DNA of 64,000 nucleotides from Olsenella_L sp051876355 (lineage in GTDB: Bacteria > Actinomycetota > Coriobacteriia > Coriobacteriales > Atopobiaceae). The first letter of the stretch is position 1, and each line of letters opens with the position of its first letter. The stretch covers positions 41,052 through 105,051 of the forward strand of contig JBJEHU010000033.1 in assembly GCA_051876355.1 (NCBI GenBank), read 5' to 3'. Below are positions 8,296 through 16,579 of the stretch, piece by piece. The notes under the pieces are model-generated. The model had not been told where the DNA came from. It made no database searches and was given only the letters and a program-made list of their open reading frames with translations. The position numbers and the translations under genes were made by a program.

Positions 8296-8797
8296 GACGA
8301 TCGTCCATCCGCTCGCGCCGATCGTGCCGGAAGATGCCCGTGTCCTCATCCTCGGAAGCCTGCCGAGCCCGAAATCCCGCGAAGCCGGCATGTACTATGC
8401 AAACCCCCAGAACCGCTTCTGGCCCGTGCTTGCAGGGCTCTGGGACGAGGCGGTGCCTCTCGAAAACGATGAGCGCATCGCTTTCTGCAGCCGGCACCAT
8501 ATCGCGCTCTGGGATGTCATCCACCGCTGCCGCATACGGGGCGCCTCCGACGCAAGCATCACGGATGTCGAGCCGAACGATATTGCGGGGCTCCTTGCCG
8601 GCACGAAGATCTGTGCGGTCTTCACGACCGGCACGAGGGCACATGCACTCTATAGGCGCTATATGGAGAAGAAGACGGGCATGCCGGCGGCTGCATTGCC
8701 CTCGACGAGCCCTGCAAATGCACGCATGCGCCTGCCCGATCTGCTTTCCGCCTATGCACCGGTCCGCGAAGCTGCAGATTGCATAAAAGCCCGCTAA
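8285..8797 (+). CDS. UDG-superfamily DNA glycosylase (hypoxanthine-DNA glycosylase type)
   Basis: The 170 residues match the family 6 uracil-DNA glycosylase superfamily group, which removes hypoxanthine (deaminated adenine) from DNA. Motif 1 is GSLPSPKSRE (24-33), followed by YYANPQNRFWPVL, the product-site hallmark of this group. IALWDVIHRC and LPSTSPANA correspond to the later motifs. The start lies inside the preceding phosphoesterase gene. Assignment to the superfamily is firm; the exact substrate is inferred from motif 1. Confidence 0.85.
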   Translation: METETIVHPLAPIVPEDARVLILGSLPSPKSREAGMYYANPQNRFWPVLAGLWDEAVPLENDERIAFCSRHHIALWDVIHRCRIRGASDASITDVEPNDIAGLLAGTKICAVFTTGTRAHALYRRYMEKKTGMPAAALPSTSPANARMRLPDLLSAYAPVREAADCIKAR

Positions 8798-8849
8798 TAT
8801 GGAGCAATAAGTACAGAAGCGCCACTGCGCGGCACGAGGGGTCGGCTCC

Positions 8850-10703
8850 ATGGGTCTCAAAGACATGCTCAAGACAGAGGATACGCGCCGTCTCCTCATC
8901 GAGGCGCCGGCGGCGCGCTTTGTCCATGGAGCGCTCCGCACCGAAGAGGATGGGCAGGGCCTTGTCCGTCCCTGGCGCATGAGCGAATCATGCATGCGGG
9001 TGCTCGGCAGCTGCATGGCATGGCATCCAGGGCTCTACAAGCAGATGGGACGAACGTCTGCAGGCATCGTGCTGAAGGTCCGCACGAACTCGCTCGAGAT
9101 CGGCCTCGAGCTTGTGTGGGATGAAGAGCCATCCGGCACCCGCGCGGTCCTGAAGGATGTGGACGGCAGGGATCCTGCTGCGTGGAAGGCGCATGACGGG
9201 GTGTCCTGCACCTGCGATGGGCGCGAGCTCGCATTTCATGAGGCAGGGGAGAGGGCAGAGCTCGTCACCTGGTATCTCGATGAGGATACGCTCCATCCCT
9301 CCTGGCATCTCCAGCGGCTTCCGGGATTTGGCCCCGAGCATGAGGTGGAGATATGGCTGCCATGCCTTCGGGGTGTGCGGCTGGGGAAGCTCTGGGGAGA
9401 CGGCACGACGCTCGCGCCCGTGGAGGTGCGTCCCCTGTGCCTTCTTCTCGGCGATTCCATCTCGCAGGGCTTCGTCGCAGAAGATCCTTGCCATGCGTGG
9501 GCTGCCCAGTGGGCCAGGTCCCACGATCTCGATCTTCTGAACCTCTCTGTCGGTGGCCAGGTCTTCGAGCCGCAGTTCTTCGAGGCGCTGCCGCGTGGCC
9601 TCGATGTCGCGCAGATCGTCGTCGAGCTTGGCGCGAACTACCGCTATGAAGCCTATCCCGAGAGCCGCCTGAGGTTCGATGTGCGCACGAGCCTCGCGGC
9701 GCTCGCTGCGCGCTACCCGGATGCAGAGACCATCGTCCTCACGCCGCTTCCCTATCGCGAGGAGCGCTACGAGACGCATCCGAGAAGCTGCATCGGCGCT
9801 GTCGCCCCGGTGCTTGCCGACGAGTGTGCCCGCTATCCATACATGCAGCTCATCGATGGCTCGCACCTTTCAGACCGGAGCCCGCGTGCCTTCGCCGATG
9901 GATGCGACCATCCGGGCGAGGCGGGCCAGGCCACGATATGCCGCCGCCTCGAGCTTCTGCTCCATCCCGATGGACGCACGCAGGAAGAGCAGGCACAGGC
10001 AGCCGAAGAGATCTTGGCGCATGCGCCGAGGCAGGCATTTCCGCTTGCCGAGCAGATGCGCAGGGGAGGCGTCTCGTTCCTGTCTGTCTCGGAGGGGGCA
10101 ATCCTGGCGCGGGAGGCAGATGGCACAGAGATCCTCTATGCTCCGGATGCGGAGGCAGGGAAAGATGCGCTTGCACTCTGGAGCCACGCATCGCGCCTCC
10201 TGCTTCTTTCGCCTGAGCTTGCACCGTTTGCGGCAGAAGAGCTCGGCCTCACGAAGAAGCAGCCGCTCCATCTGGCGGTCTACAAGGGAAGGCGCCGCTG
10301 CAAGATCAAGAAACGCTACCGCATAGAGACGCTCGGAGAAGAGGCGAAGGAGAGCCTCTGCGATTTCCTCCACGGCAGGAGCGATGCAGAAGACAAGGCG
10401 GTCCTTGCGAGCCTCGCCGACGCGACGCTTCTCGGCGGCTTCGACGGCGACGAGCTGGTCGGCGTCGTGGGGCTCCGCGCTGACGGGTCGATCGGCCCTC
10501 TCGAGGTGAAGCCGGAATGGCGGCGCCGCGGCTGGGCATCTGCCCTCGAAGGCAGGCTCGTGAACCATCTGCTCGCCGAAGACCGGGTGCCCTGGGCGCT
10601 CATCGCTCCCGAGAGCAAGCCATCGCTTCGCCTGCATTCGGAGCTCGGCTTCGAGGTGAGCCCTGCCGACGAGCAGTGCCTTCTTGTGAGAGGGAACGTC
10701 TGA
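8850..10703 (+). CDS. SGNH/GDSL hydrolase fused to a GNAT acetyltransferase
   Basis: A 617-residue protein with no signal peptide. Residues about 1-190 look like a beta-rich jelly-roll domain, as found ahead of SGNH esterases. The SGNH domain follows (about 195-370): block I GDSISQG with Ser203, block II Gly in SVGG, block III GANY with Asn263, and the His region DGCDHPGEAG with H354 and D350 or D353 as the likely Asp partner. After a linker, residues about 475-617 form a GNAT domain with the acetyl-CoA motif VKPEWRRRGWASAL near 553-566. Both active-site signatures look intact. A linked deacetylase and acetyltransferase on a glycan or metabolite is a guess. It starts 52 bases after the glycosylase gene. 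Confidence 0.8.
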   Translation: MGLKDMLKTEDTRRLLIEAPAARFVHGALRTEEDGQGLVRPWRMSESCMRVLGSCMAWHPGLYKQMGRTSAGIVLKVRTNSLEIGLELVWDEEPSGTRAVLKDVDGRDPAAWKAHDGVSCTCDGRELAFHEAGERAELVTWYLDEDTLHPSWHLQRLPGFGPEHEVEIWLPCLRGVRLGKLWGDGTTLAPVEVRPLCLLLGDSISQGFVAEDPCHAWAAQWARSHDLDLLNLSVGGQVFEPQFFEALPRGLDVAQIVVELGANYRYEAYPESRLRFDVRTSLAALAARYPDAETIVLTPLPYREERYETHPRSCIGAVAPVLADECARYPYMQLIDGSHLSDRSPRAFADGCDHPGEAGQATICRRLELLLHPDGRTQEEQAQAAEEILAHAPRQAFPLAEQMRRGGVSFLSVSEGAILAREADGTEILYAPDAEAGKDALALWSHASRLLLLSPELAPFAAEELGLTKKQPLHLAVYKGRRRCKIKKRYRIETLGEEAKESLCDFLHGRSDAEDKAVLASLADATLLGGFDGDELVGVVGLRADGSIGPLEVKPEWRRRGWASALEGRLVNHLLAEDRVPWALIAPESKPSLRLHSELGFEVSPADEQCLLVRGNV

Positions 10704-10711
10704 TTTATACT
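10684..10711 (+). promoter_or_regulatory. Candidate promoter for the dgt-rarA unit
   Basis: TTGTGA (10684-10689), a 16-bp spacer and TATACT (10706-10711) overlap the end of the SGNH-GNAT gene. They stand about 40 bases before the dgt-like start, which has AAGGAGGA as its ribosome site. Confidence 0.5.
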
Positions 10712-10747
10712 GATTCCTGACAAGAGATACGCAAGAAGGAGGACTGC

Positions 10748-12010
10748 ATGACCAGGCTCCTGAATCCATTGGCCCCGCACCTTGCAGGAACGCTTTCGCC
10801 CGACGTGGAAGCAGGCGTGAAGAGCCTCGTGGCGCAGGGTGCGCTCGCAGAAGGCGCGACTCCCGACGAGGCGGCGCTCCGACGCGACGCGCGTCCTGCC
10901 GACGAGGAATCCGTCATGCGCCCGGCATTCCTGCGCGACACGGAAAAGATCATCCACATGCCTGCCTACAACAGGCTTTCTGGCAAGACCCAGGTCTTCT
11001 CGTTCGCGGCAAACGACGATATCACGAGGCGCGGGCTCCATGTGCAGCTCGTCGCCCGGGTCGCGCGCGATATCGGCCGCGCTCTGGGCCTCAACCTCGA
11101 TCTGATCGAAGCCATCGCCTTGGGACATGACCTCGGGCATACGCCGTTCGGACATGCCGGCGAGCACTTCCTGAACGATGTGTTCCACGAGAGGAGCGGC
11201 CTCTGGTTCATGCACAATGTCCAGAGCGTGCGTGTCCTCGATGTGCTCTATGGCAGGAACATCGCGCTCCAGACGCTCGATGGAGCTCTCTGCCATAACG
11301 GGGAGTTCGTGAACCAGCATCTGAAGACGAGCGGCCTTGCAGGCTTCGAGGAGTTCGACGAGAGGATCGCCCGCTGCTGGCAGGAAGGGCCTGCCTTCGT
11401 GAAGACCTTGCGGCCGATGACAAAGGAAGGGTGCGTCGTGCGCCTTTCTGACATCATCGCCTATGTCGGCAAGGACCGCCAGGATGCGATACGCGCCGGC
11501 CTTGTCGGCGAGGATGCATTCGCCGATGGCCTCGGCGGCGGCTACAATGCCTGGGCGCTCTCTGCCTTCGTCGCCGATATCGTGAACGAGAGCTTCGGGA
11601 AGCAGCAGATCTCGATGAGCGAGGAAGGCTTCCATGAGCTCGCACGCGCAAAGGAAGAGAACTACGAGAAGATCTACCGCACGCATGAGGTGGCAGGGGA
11701 CTTCTCCGAGGATGTCCAGGAGCTCTTCTGTGCGCTCTATGACCATGAGCTTGCAAGCCTCGCAGAAGGGGACGAGAGCCGGGCGATCTTCCATCACCAC
11801 ATCATCCCGCTCGAGCAGCATCTTTCGCACTATGGCAGGACATATGACTGGCAGAGCTCGCCCGACCAGACCGTCGCGGACTTCATCAGCGCGATGACGG
11901 ACGACTACTTCATCGCGACGTGCGAGCGTCTGTTCCCCGAAGCGCGGAAGCTCTTCCCGAAGCGCAGCTATTTTGACTACAAGCTCCCTGTCAGGGAATG
12001 GGAGGCATAG
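10748..12010 (+). CDS. dgt: dGTP triphosphohydrolase-like HD-domain protein
   Basis: A 420-residue member of the deoxyguanosinetriphosphate triphosphohydrolase-like family, which hydrolyses dNTPs to nucleoside and triphosphate. The metal site shows H98 (GLHVQLV), the HD pair H127-D128 in ALGHDLGHTPFGHAGE, and a downstream Asp in the ADIVNESFG region. The RLSGKTQVF segment is typical for the family. Lengths near 420-500 are usual. AAGGAGGA precedes the ATG by 7 bases. rarA follows 3 bases after its stop. Confidence 0.88.
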   Translation: MTRLLNPLAPHLAGTLSPDVEAGVKSLVAQGALAEGATPDEAALRRDARPADEESVMRPAFLRDTEKIIHMPAYNRLSGKTQVFSFAANDDITRRGLHVQLVARVARDIGRALGLNLDLIEAIALGHDLGHTPFGHAGEHFLNDVFHERSGLWFMHNVQSVRVLDVLYGRNIALQTLDGALCHNGEFVNQHLKTSGLAGFEEFDERIARCWQEGPAFVKTLRPMTKEGCVVRLSDIIAYVGKDRQDAIRAGLVGEDAFADGLGGGYNAWALSAFVADIVNESFGKQQISMSEEGFHELARAKEENYEKIYRTHEVAGDFSEDVQELFCALYDHELASLAEGDESRAIFHHHIIPLEQHLSHYGRTYDWQSSPDQTVADFISAMTDDYFIATCERLFPEARKLFPKRSYFDYKLPVREWEA

Positions 12011-12013
12011 GGC

Positions 12014-13375
12014 TTGGACAATCTCTTCTCTGCCTATGAGCGCGAGGAGCGTATGAAGCATGCACCGCTGGCTGTGCGCATGCGCCCCGAGACGCTCGAG
12101 GACTATGTTGGCCAGGCAGAAGCCGTGGGTCCGGGCTCCTGGCTCCGTGCTGCGATTGAGCACGACATGCTGACCTCTGTCATCCTCTATGGGCCGGCAG
12201 GAACGGGCAAGACGACGCTTGCCCGCATCATCGCCCATACGACGCACGCAGAGTTCGTCGAGGTATCGGCTGTCACGGGCACCGTGAAGGACCTGAGGCG
12301 CGAGATTGCGGATGCCGAGCATCGCTGGCTTGCGCAGGGAAAGCGCACGATCCTCTTCGTCGACGAGATCCACCGCTTCAGCAGGAGCCAGCAGGATGCG
12401 CTGCTCCACGCGGTCGAGGACCGCACGGTCGTGCTTGTGGGCGCCACGACGGAAAATCCCTACTTCGAGGTGAACTCGGCCCTGCTTTCGCGCTCGCGCG
12501 TCGTCGAGCTCTCGCCTCTGGGAGACGACGATATCAAAAAGATCGTCGAGCGTGCCGTCACGGCTCCTCAGGGCCTTGCGGGCAGATATGCGCTCGAGCC
12601 TGACGCAGAGACAGAGATCGTGACGCTCTCCGGCGGAGACGCCAGGGCAGCGCTCACGTCGCTCGAGCTTGCAGCGCAGCTTGCCATGCCGGTCCAGAAG
12701 GATGGGGAAGAGCAAAAGGACGAAGGTCCCTGGAAGATCACGCGCTCCCTTGTCGAAGAAGCGAATCCCCGCCATGGGCAGAGCTATGACAAGTCGGGAG
12801 ACGAGCACTACGACATCATCTCTGCCTTCATCAAGTCGATGAGGGGCTCCGACCCCGATGCGACGGTCTACTGGCTTGCGCGCATGATCGATGCGGGGGA
12901 GGACCCGAAGTTCATCGCCCGCCGCATCCTGATCTGCGCGTCGGAGGATATCGGCAATGCCGATCCGATGGCGATATGCGTGGCGGAGGCAGCATTCCGC
13001 TCGGCCGAGGTCATAGGCTATCCGGAGTGCCGGATCAACCTCTGCCAGGCCGCGCTCTACAACGCGCTCGCGCCGAAGTCGCATGCGGCCGAGGCAGCCA
13101 TCGATGCGGCGCTCAAGGAAGTGCGCGAGGGGCCGGCACGTGCCGTGCCGAGCCATCTGCGCGACCGCCACCGTCCGGGATCGGAGTCCTACGGCCCCTA
13201 TCTCTACCCGCATGATTATCCGTCTGGCTGGGTCGAGCAGCAGTATCTGCCTGATGGCCTTTCGCGCGGTGCCTTCTTCCAGCCGAGCGGCAGGGGCTGG
13301 GAGACGTGGCGCATCGAGCAGACTGGCCGCGACCGCCAGGACGCCGCATCGCATAACAAGGGCAAAAACGGATAG
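12014..13375 (+). CDS. rarA: Replication-associated recombination ATPase RarA (MgsA)
   Basis: A clamp-loader-like AAA+ ATPase acting at stalled forks. The 453 residues have Walker A GPAGTGKT (60-67), Walker B LFVDEIHRFSRSQQD and sensor 1 GATTENP. The C-terminal MgsA oligomerisation domain includes the GSDPDATVYWLARMIDAGEDP and ASEDIGNADP segments. The start is TTG 12014: the family begins MDxLF, and no ATG lies close. GGGAGGC in the end of the dgt gene supplies the ribosome site. Confidence 0.94.
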   Translation: MDNLFSAYEREERMKHAPLAVRMRPETLEDYVGQAEAVGPGSWLRAAIEHDMLTSVILYGPAGTGKTTLARIIAHTTHAEFVEVSAVTGTVKDLRREIADAEHRWLAQGKRTILFVDEIHRFSRSQQDALLHAVEDRTVVLVGATTENPYFEVNSALLSRSRVVELSPLGDDDIKKIVERAVTAPQGLAGRYALEPDAETEIVTLSGGDARAALTSLELAAQLAMPVQKDGEEQKDEGPWKITRSLVEEANPRHGQSYDKSGDEHYDIISAFIKSMRGSDPDATVYWLARMIDAGEDPKFIARRILICASEDIGNADPMAICVAEAAFRSAEVIGYPECRINLCQAALYNALAPKSHAAEAAIDAALKEVREGPARAVPSHLRDRHRPGSESYGPYLYPHDYPSGWVEQQYLPDGLSRGAFFQPSGRGWETWRIEQTGRDRQDAASHNKGKNG

Positions 13376-13447
13376 AATTCAGAACAGCATGCCTCCAGGG
13401 GGAGGCCGGACAGACTAGGTATGTGTGCATAGAGGAAGGGAGCCACC

Positions 13448-13993
13448 ATGGGTGTCACAGACGTTCTTCTGGCTGTGCTTGTGGCCGTGGCAGTATGGGC
13501 AGTCGTCGAGCTTGCCATCACCATCAGGAAAGCCCGCAAGTCCATCGACGAGGTGACGGCTTCGGCGAACCATGCAATCGACGAGATCGAGCCCATCATC
13601 GCGAAGGCCGATGGCATGGTGGACGATCTGCAGCCGTCCGCAAAGCAGGTCGAGCCCATCCTCGAGAGCGCACGCGACGCGGTCGTCTCGGCAAACGAGA
13701 GCCTCGCGAAGATCAATGGCATCCTGGACGATGTGTCCGAAGTGTCCGGCACGGCAGCCGATGCGACGAATGCTGTCTCGACAGGCGTCGCGAAGGTCGC
13801 GGCGGGTGCCGCCACGGCAGGCGCCCGCATCGCATCTGCACTCGGCGCAAAGCCGCATCCTGAGCACTCCCTCGAGGAGGGCCACGCGGCTGCAGAGCCC
13901 GAAGATGCGAAGGAGGCTTCTTCCGACAGGGGCTACGTCACGTATCCTTCTGTGCAGGAGAGCCAGGATGCGGACAAGGAAACAGGAAGGTAG
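13448..13993 (+). CDS. DUF948-like membrane-anchored coiled-coil protein
   Basis: A 181-residue protein with one N-terminal membrane helix (about 4-22) and a long predicted coiled region, SIDEVTASANHAIDEIEPII through VSEVSGTAADATNAV (about 30-115). Periodic Ala/Ile/Val resembles DUF948 and methyl-accepting-like stalks. The acidic tail looks disordered. AGAGGAAGGGAG precedes the ATG. It stands just upstream of the RsbW-like/sigma pair and may share their transcript. No enzymatic motif is seen. Confidence 0.6.
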   Translation: MGVTDVLLAVLVAVAVWAVVELAITIRKARKSIDEVTASANHAIDEIEPIIAKADGMVDDLQPSAKQVEPILESARDAVVSANESLAKINGILDDVSEVSGTAADATNAVSTGVAKVAAGAATAGARIASALGAKPHPEHSLEEGHAAAEPEDAKEASSDRGYVTYPSVQESQDADKETGR

Positions 13994-14005
13994 GTACCTA
14001 TTCCC

Positions 14006-14383
14006 ATGCAGAAGAGGCATGTAACCCTGAATGTTCCGCCCGAGGCGGACTTTGCGAGGTCGGTGCGCATGCTCGCCGCCAACCTCGGCGTCGTCTGCTC
14101 GTTCTCTGTGGACGATGTGGAAGACCTGCGCATGGCTGCAGAGGAAGGCTTCGTGTATGCCTGCGCGACGAAGCCTGAGAGCTGCGCCGTCACATTCGAC
14201 CTGGCCGATGGCACGGTCGAGATTACGTACAGCCTGGGCGATGCGGATGCGTCGGAAGACGAGGCCATCGCCTATGCAGATCTCCTGCTCGCTGCGCTCT
14301 GCGACGACTATGAGGTCGACGCCGACAAGCACGAGCTCTATCTCATGAAGCACGTTGGGACGGTAGAGAATGCCGACAGATAA
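14006..14383 (+). CDS. RsbW-like anti-sigma factor with degenerate ATPase site
   Basis: A 125-residue GHKL/HATPase_c_2-type protein in the position of the anti-sigma kinase gene. Alignment by eye to RsbW/SpoIIAB puts DDVEDLRMAAEEGFVYACA on the N box. The Glu is kept, but the metal-binding Asn is replaced by Tyr. The glycine-rich ATP-lid and G boxes are missing or short, since the protein has about 125 residues instead of 140-160. It could still bind a sigma factor while being unable to phosphorylate an RsbV-type antagonist. The stop overlaps the sigma factor start by 14 bases. No rsbV gene lies nearby. Confidence 0.65.
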   Translation: MQKRHVTLNVPPEADFARSVRMLAANLGVVCSFSVDDVEDLRMAAEEGFVYACATKPESCAVTFDLADGTVEITYSLGDADASEDEAIAYADLLLAALCDDYEVDADKHELYLMKHVGTVENADR

Positions 14384-15194
14384 TCCAGCCCCCAGGGTGC
14401 GCCACCGCGTATCCTCGAGGACACCCCGCGGCAAGCTTGCTTGGGACAAGGACCGCACGCGCGAGCTGTTCCGCCGCTACAAGGAGGAAGGGGACATGGA
14501 GGCCCGCGAGCAGCTGATCGTGAGCCACCTGAACCTTGTCCGCTTCCTTGCCTCGAAGTTCAAGAACAGGGGAGAGCCGCTCGACGACCTGATCCAGGTC
14601 GGCACGATCGGTCTCATCAAGGCCATCGACCGCTTCGATCCGAACCGTGGCCTCGAGTTCACGACATATGCGACGCCGACGATCATGGGCGAGATCAAGC
14701 GCCATTTCCGCGACAAGGGCTGGTCGGTCCGCGTGCCGAGGCGCCTGCAGGAGCTTTCCGCGAAGGTGAACCAGACGACAGACGAGCTCACGAAGGAGCT
14801 CCAGCGCTCTCCTTCTGTCGAGGAGATTGCAGAGCGTCTCGGAACCTCCGTCGACGAGGTCCTCGAGGCCATGGAGTCCTCGAGCGCCTACAGCGCCGTC
14901 CCGCTCGAAGCGGGGGGCTCGAACGGCGACGAGGATGCGCCATCCGTGCTCGACCACTATGCTTCCGAGGACGAGAACCTTGCCTTCTCCGATGACCGCA
15001 TGGTCATCGAGGATGCAATCCGCGGCTTCTCTCCGCGCGAGCAGGAGGTCATCCGCATGCGCTTCATCGACGGCCTCACGCAGGTCGAGATTGCGGAGAA
15101 GCTCGGCATTTCCCAGGTGCAGGTGTCAAGGCTCCTGCGCCGTACGCTCAAGAAGGTGCAGGAGAAGATCGATCCGGACGGCGTCATGCGCTAG
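14370..15194 (+). CDS. RNA polymerase sigma factor, SigB/SigF type
   Basis: A 274-residue group 3 sigma factor of the sigma-B/F/G family. Region 2 is DLIQVGTIGLIKAIDRFDPNRG, then FTTYATPTIMGEIKRHFRDKGW. Region 3 follows, with SPSVEEIAERLGTSVDEV. The region 4 helix-turn-helix is LTQVEIAEKLGISQVQVSRLL. An N-terminal Arg-rich extension of about 20 residues precedes region 1.2. Overlap with the RsbW-like gene indicates coupled synthesis of sigma and anti-sigma. Its likely targets are general stress genes, by analogy. Confidence 0.9.
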   Translation: MPTDNPAPRVRHRVSSRTPRGKLAWDKDRTRELFRRYKEEGDMEAREQLIVSHLNLVRFLASKFKNRGEPLDDLIQVGTIGLIKAIDRFDPNRGLEFTTYATPTIMGEIKRHFRDKGWSVRVPRRLQELSAKVNQTTDELTKELQRSPSVEEIAERLGTSVDEVLEAMESSSAYSAVPLEAGGSNGDEDAPSVLDHYASEDENLAFSDDRMVIEDAIRGFSPREQEVIRMRFIDGLTQVEIAEKLGISQVQVSRLLRRTLKKVQEKIDPDGVMR

Positions 15195-15248
15195 CCGGGC
15201 GATAACCTGCTATCATCAATGAGCTGGCGATTCGACCTGGGGAGGGCC

Positions 15249-16565
15249 GTGGCTCAGAAGGACGACTCATACGCGACCGCACGCAAGGTCGCTCTTGTAA
15301 GCGCTGCCATCATCGGATGCTGCGTAGCGCTTGTCCTTGTCGTGCGGCTGCTTGGTCTGGTCGGCCCGGCACTAGAGCTCCTGCTCGTGGGCGTCGTTCT
15401 GGGCTTCATCTGCAGCCCGATCACGAACTGGCTCGAGGACCACGGCATAGGCCGTGCCCTTGCCGCATTCATAGCCCTCGCTATCGTGATCCTGGCCCTG
15501 GTGGGCCTTGCGGTGATTGTCGTTCCGCCCTTCATCCAGCAGCTCCTGAGCCTGCTCCAGACGATTCCGACCTATATCCAGCAGCTGCAGGAACAGTTCA
15601 CGCAGCTCATGGGCAAATACACGACGACAGACAACGCGGACGCGCAGTACATGCTCTCCCAGGGCGTCAATGCGCTCTCGTCTGTCGGCAGCACGTTTGC
15701 CCAGGACCTCCTCACGAAGATCTCGAACGGCCTTCTCACGAATGCCATGACGACGGTGAACAACATCGTGACGTTCTTCCTGGGCCTCGTCCTGGCCTAT
15801 TGGTTCGCGAAGGACTATCCGGTCATGGTGAGGGAGTGTGCCGTCATCGTCGGCGAGCGCCATGAACAGTCCGTCACGCTCATGCTTGCCGTCATGTCGC
15901 GCTCCATGGGCGGCTACATGAGGAGCATGGTCACGACATCGATCGTGAACGGCGTGCTCGCGACGGCGGGCCTTGCTGCCTTCGGGCACCCGTATGCCGG
16001 CCTTGTCGGCGTCTTCACGGGCGTGGCCCACTTCATCCCGGTCATAGGACCGTTCGTCTCGGCGGCCTTCGCGGTGCTGCTCGGCCTCTTCCAGAGCCCG
16101 CTTCTCGCGCTCGAGACCCTCATTGTCATGGTCATCGCCCAGAATGTGACAGACAATCTGCTGTCGCCTCTGGTCATGCAGTCTGCCGTGCAGGTGCATC
16201 CGGTGCTTTCGCTCATCTGCATCATCATGGGCTCCGCCCTGGGCGGCGTCCTCGGCATGATTCTGGCCGTGCCGCTCACGGCTGCCATCAAGGGTGTCTT
16301 TGTGTACTACTTCGAGTCGCGCACCGGACGCCAGCTCGTCACCTATGATGGGGCTATCTTCAAGGGCACGCCGTATGTGGACGACGAAGGAAACATCGTC
16401 CCATCGTTCGATGCTCTGGACGATGACAGATTCTTCGAGACCTCGAGGCTCGTGAAGGCCATGCCGCATCCTGTGGCACCCAAGGGCGGCCCCTCGTCGA
16501 GGACATCTGTCACACACGCATCTGCACCTCATTCCGGAGACACCTCCGGGAACGACAACATGTAA
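15249..16565 (+). CDS. AI-2E family transporter (PerM/YdiK-like permease)
   Basis: A polytopic membrane protein of the AI-2E exporter family with about eight helices (KVALVSAAIIGCCVALVLVVRLLG first). The middle has the usual amphipathic stretch (VVPPFIQQLLSLLQTIPTYIQQLQEQF). The conserved C-terminal motif region is GVFTGVAHFIPVIGPFVSAAFAVLLGL, and a cytoplasmic tail of about 90 residues follows. The substrate is unknown; the family name does not prove AI-2 export. GTG 15249 follows GGGGAGG and gives 438 residues. ATG 15219 in the same frame would add 10 residues but lacks a ribosome site. Confidence 0.85.
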   Translation: MAQKDDSYATARKVALVSAAIIGCCVALVLVVRLLGLVGPALELLLVGVVLGFICSPITNWLEDHGIGRALAAFIALAIVILALVGLAVIVVPPFIQQLLSLLQTIPTYIQQLQEQFTQLMGKYTTTDNADAQYMLSQGVNALSSVGSTFAQDLLTKISNGLLTNAMTTVNNIVTFFLGLVLAYWFAKDYPVMVRECAVIVGERHEQSVTLMLAVMSRSMGGYMRSMVTTSIVNGVLATAGLAAFGHPYAGLVGVFTGVAHFIPVIGPFVSAAFAVLLGLFQSPLLALETLIVMVIAQNVTDNLLSPLVMQSAVQVHPVLSLICIIMGSALGGVLGMILAVPLTAAIKGVFVYYFESRTGRQLVTYDGAIFKGTPYVDDEGNIVPSFDALDDDRFFETSRLVKAMPHPVAPKGGPSSRTSVTHASAPHSGDTSGNDNM

Positions 16566-16579
16566 AGGTTTGGAGACAC

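Noticed and set aside
10316..13354. Long minus-strand open frame (1012 codons) opposite the SGNH-GNAT, dgt and rarA genes
   Set aside because: It is antisense to three well-supported genes, has no family resemblance and an odd Arg/Leu-rich composition. It comes from codon bias of the + strand genes.
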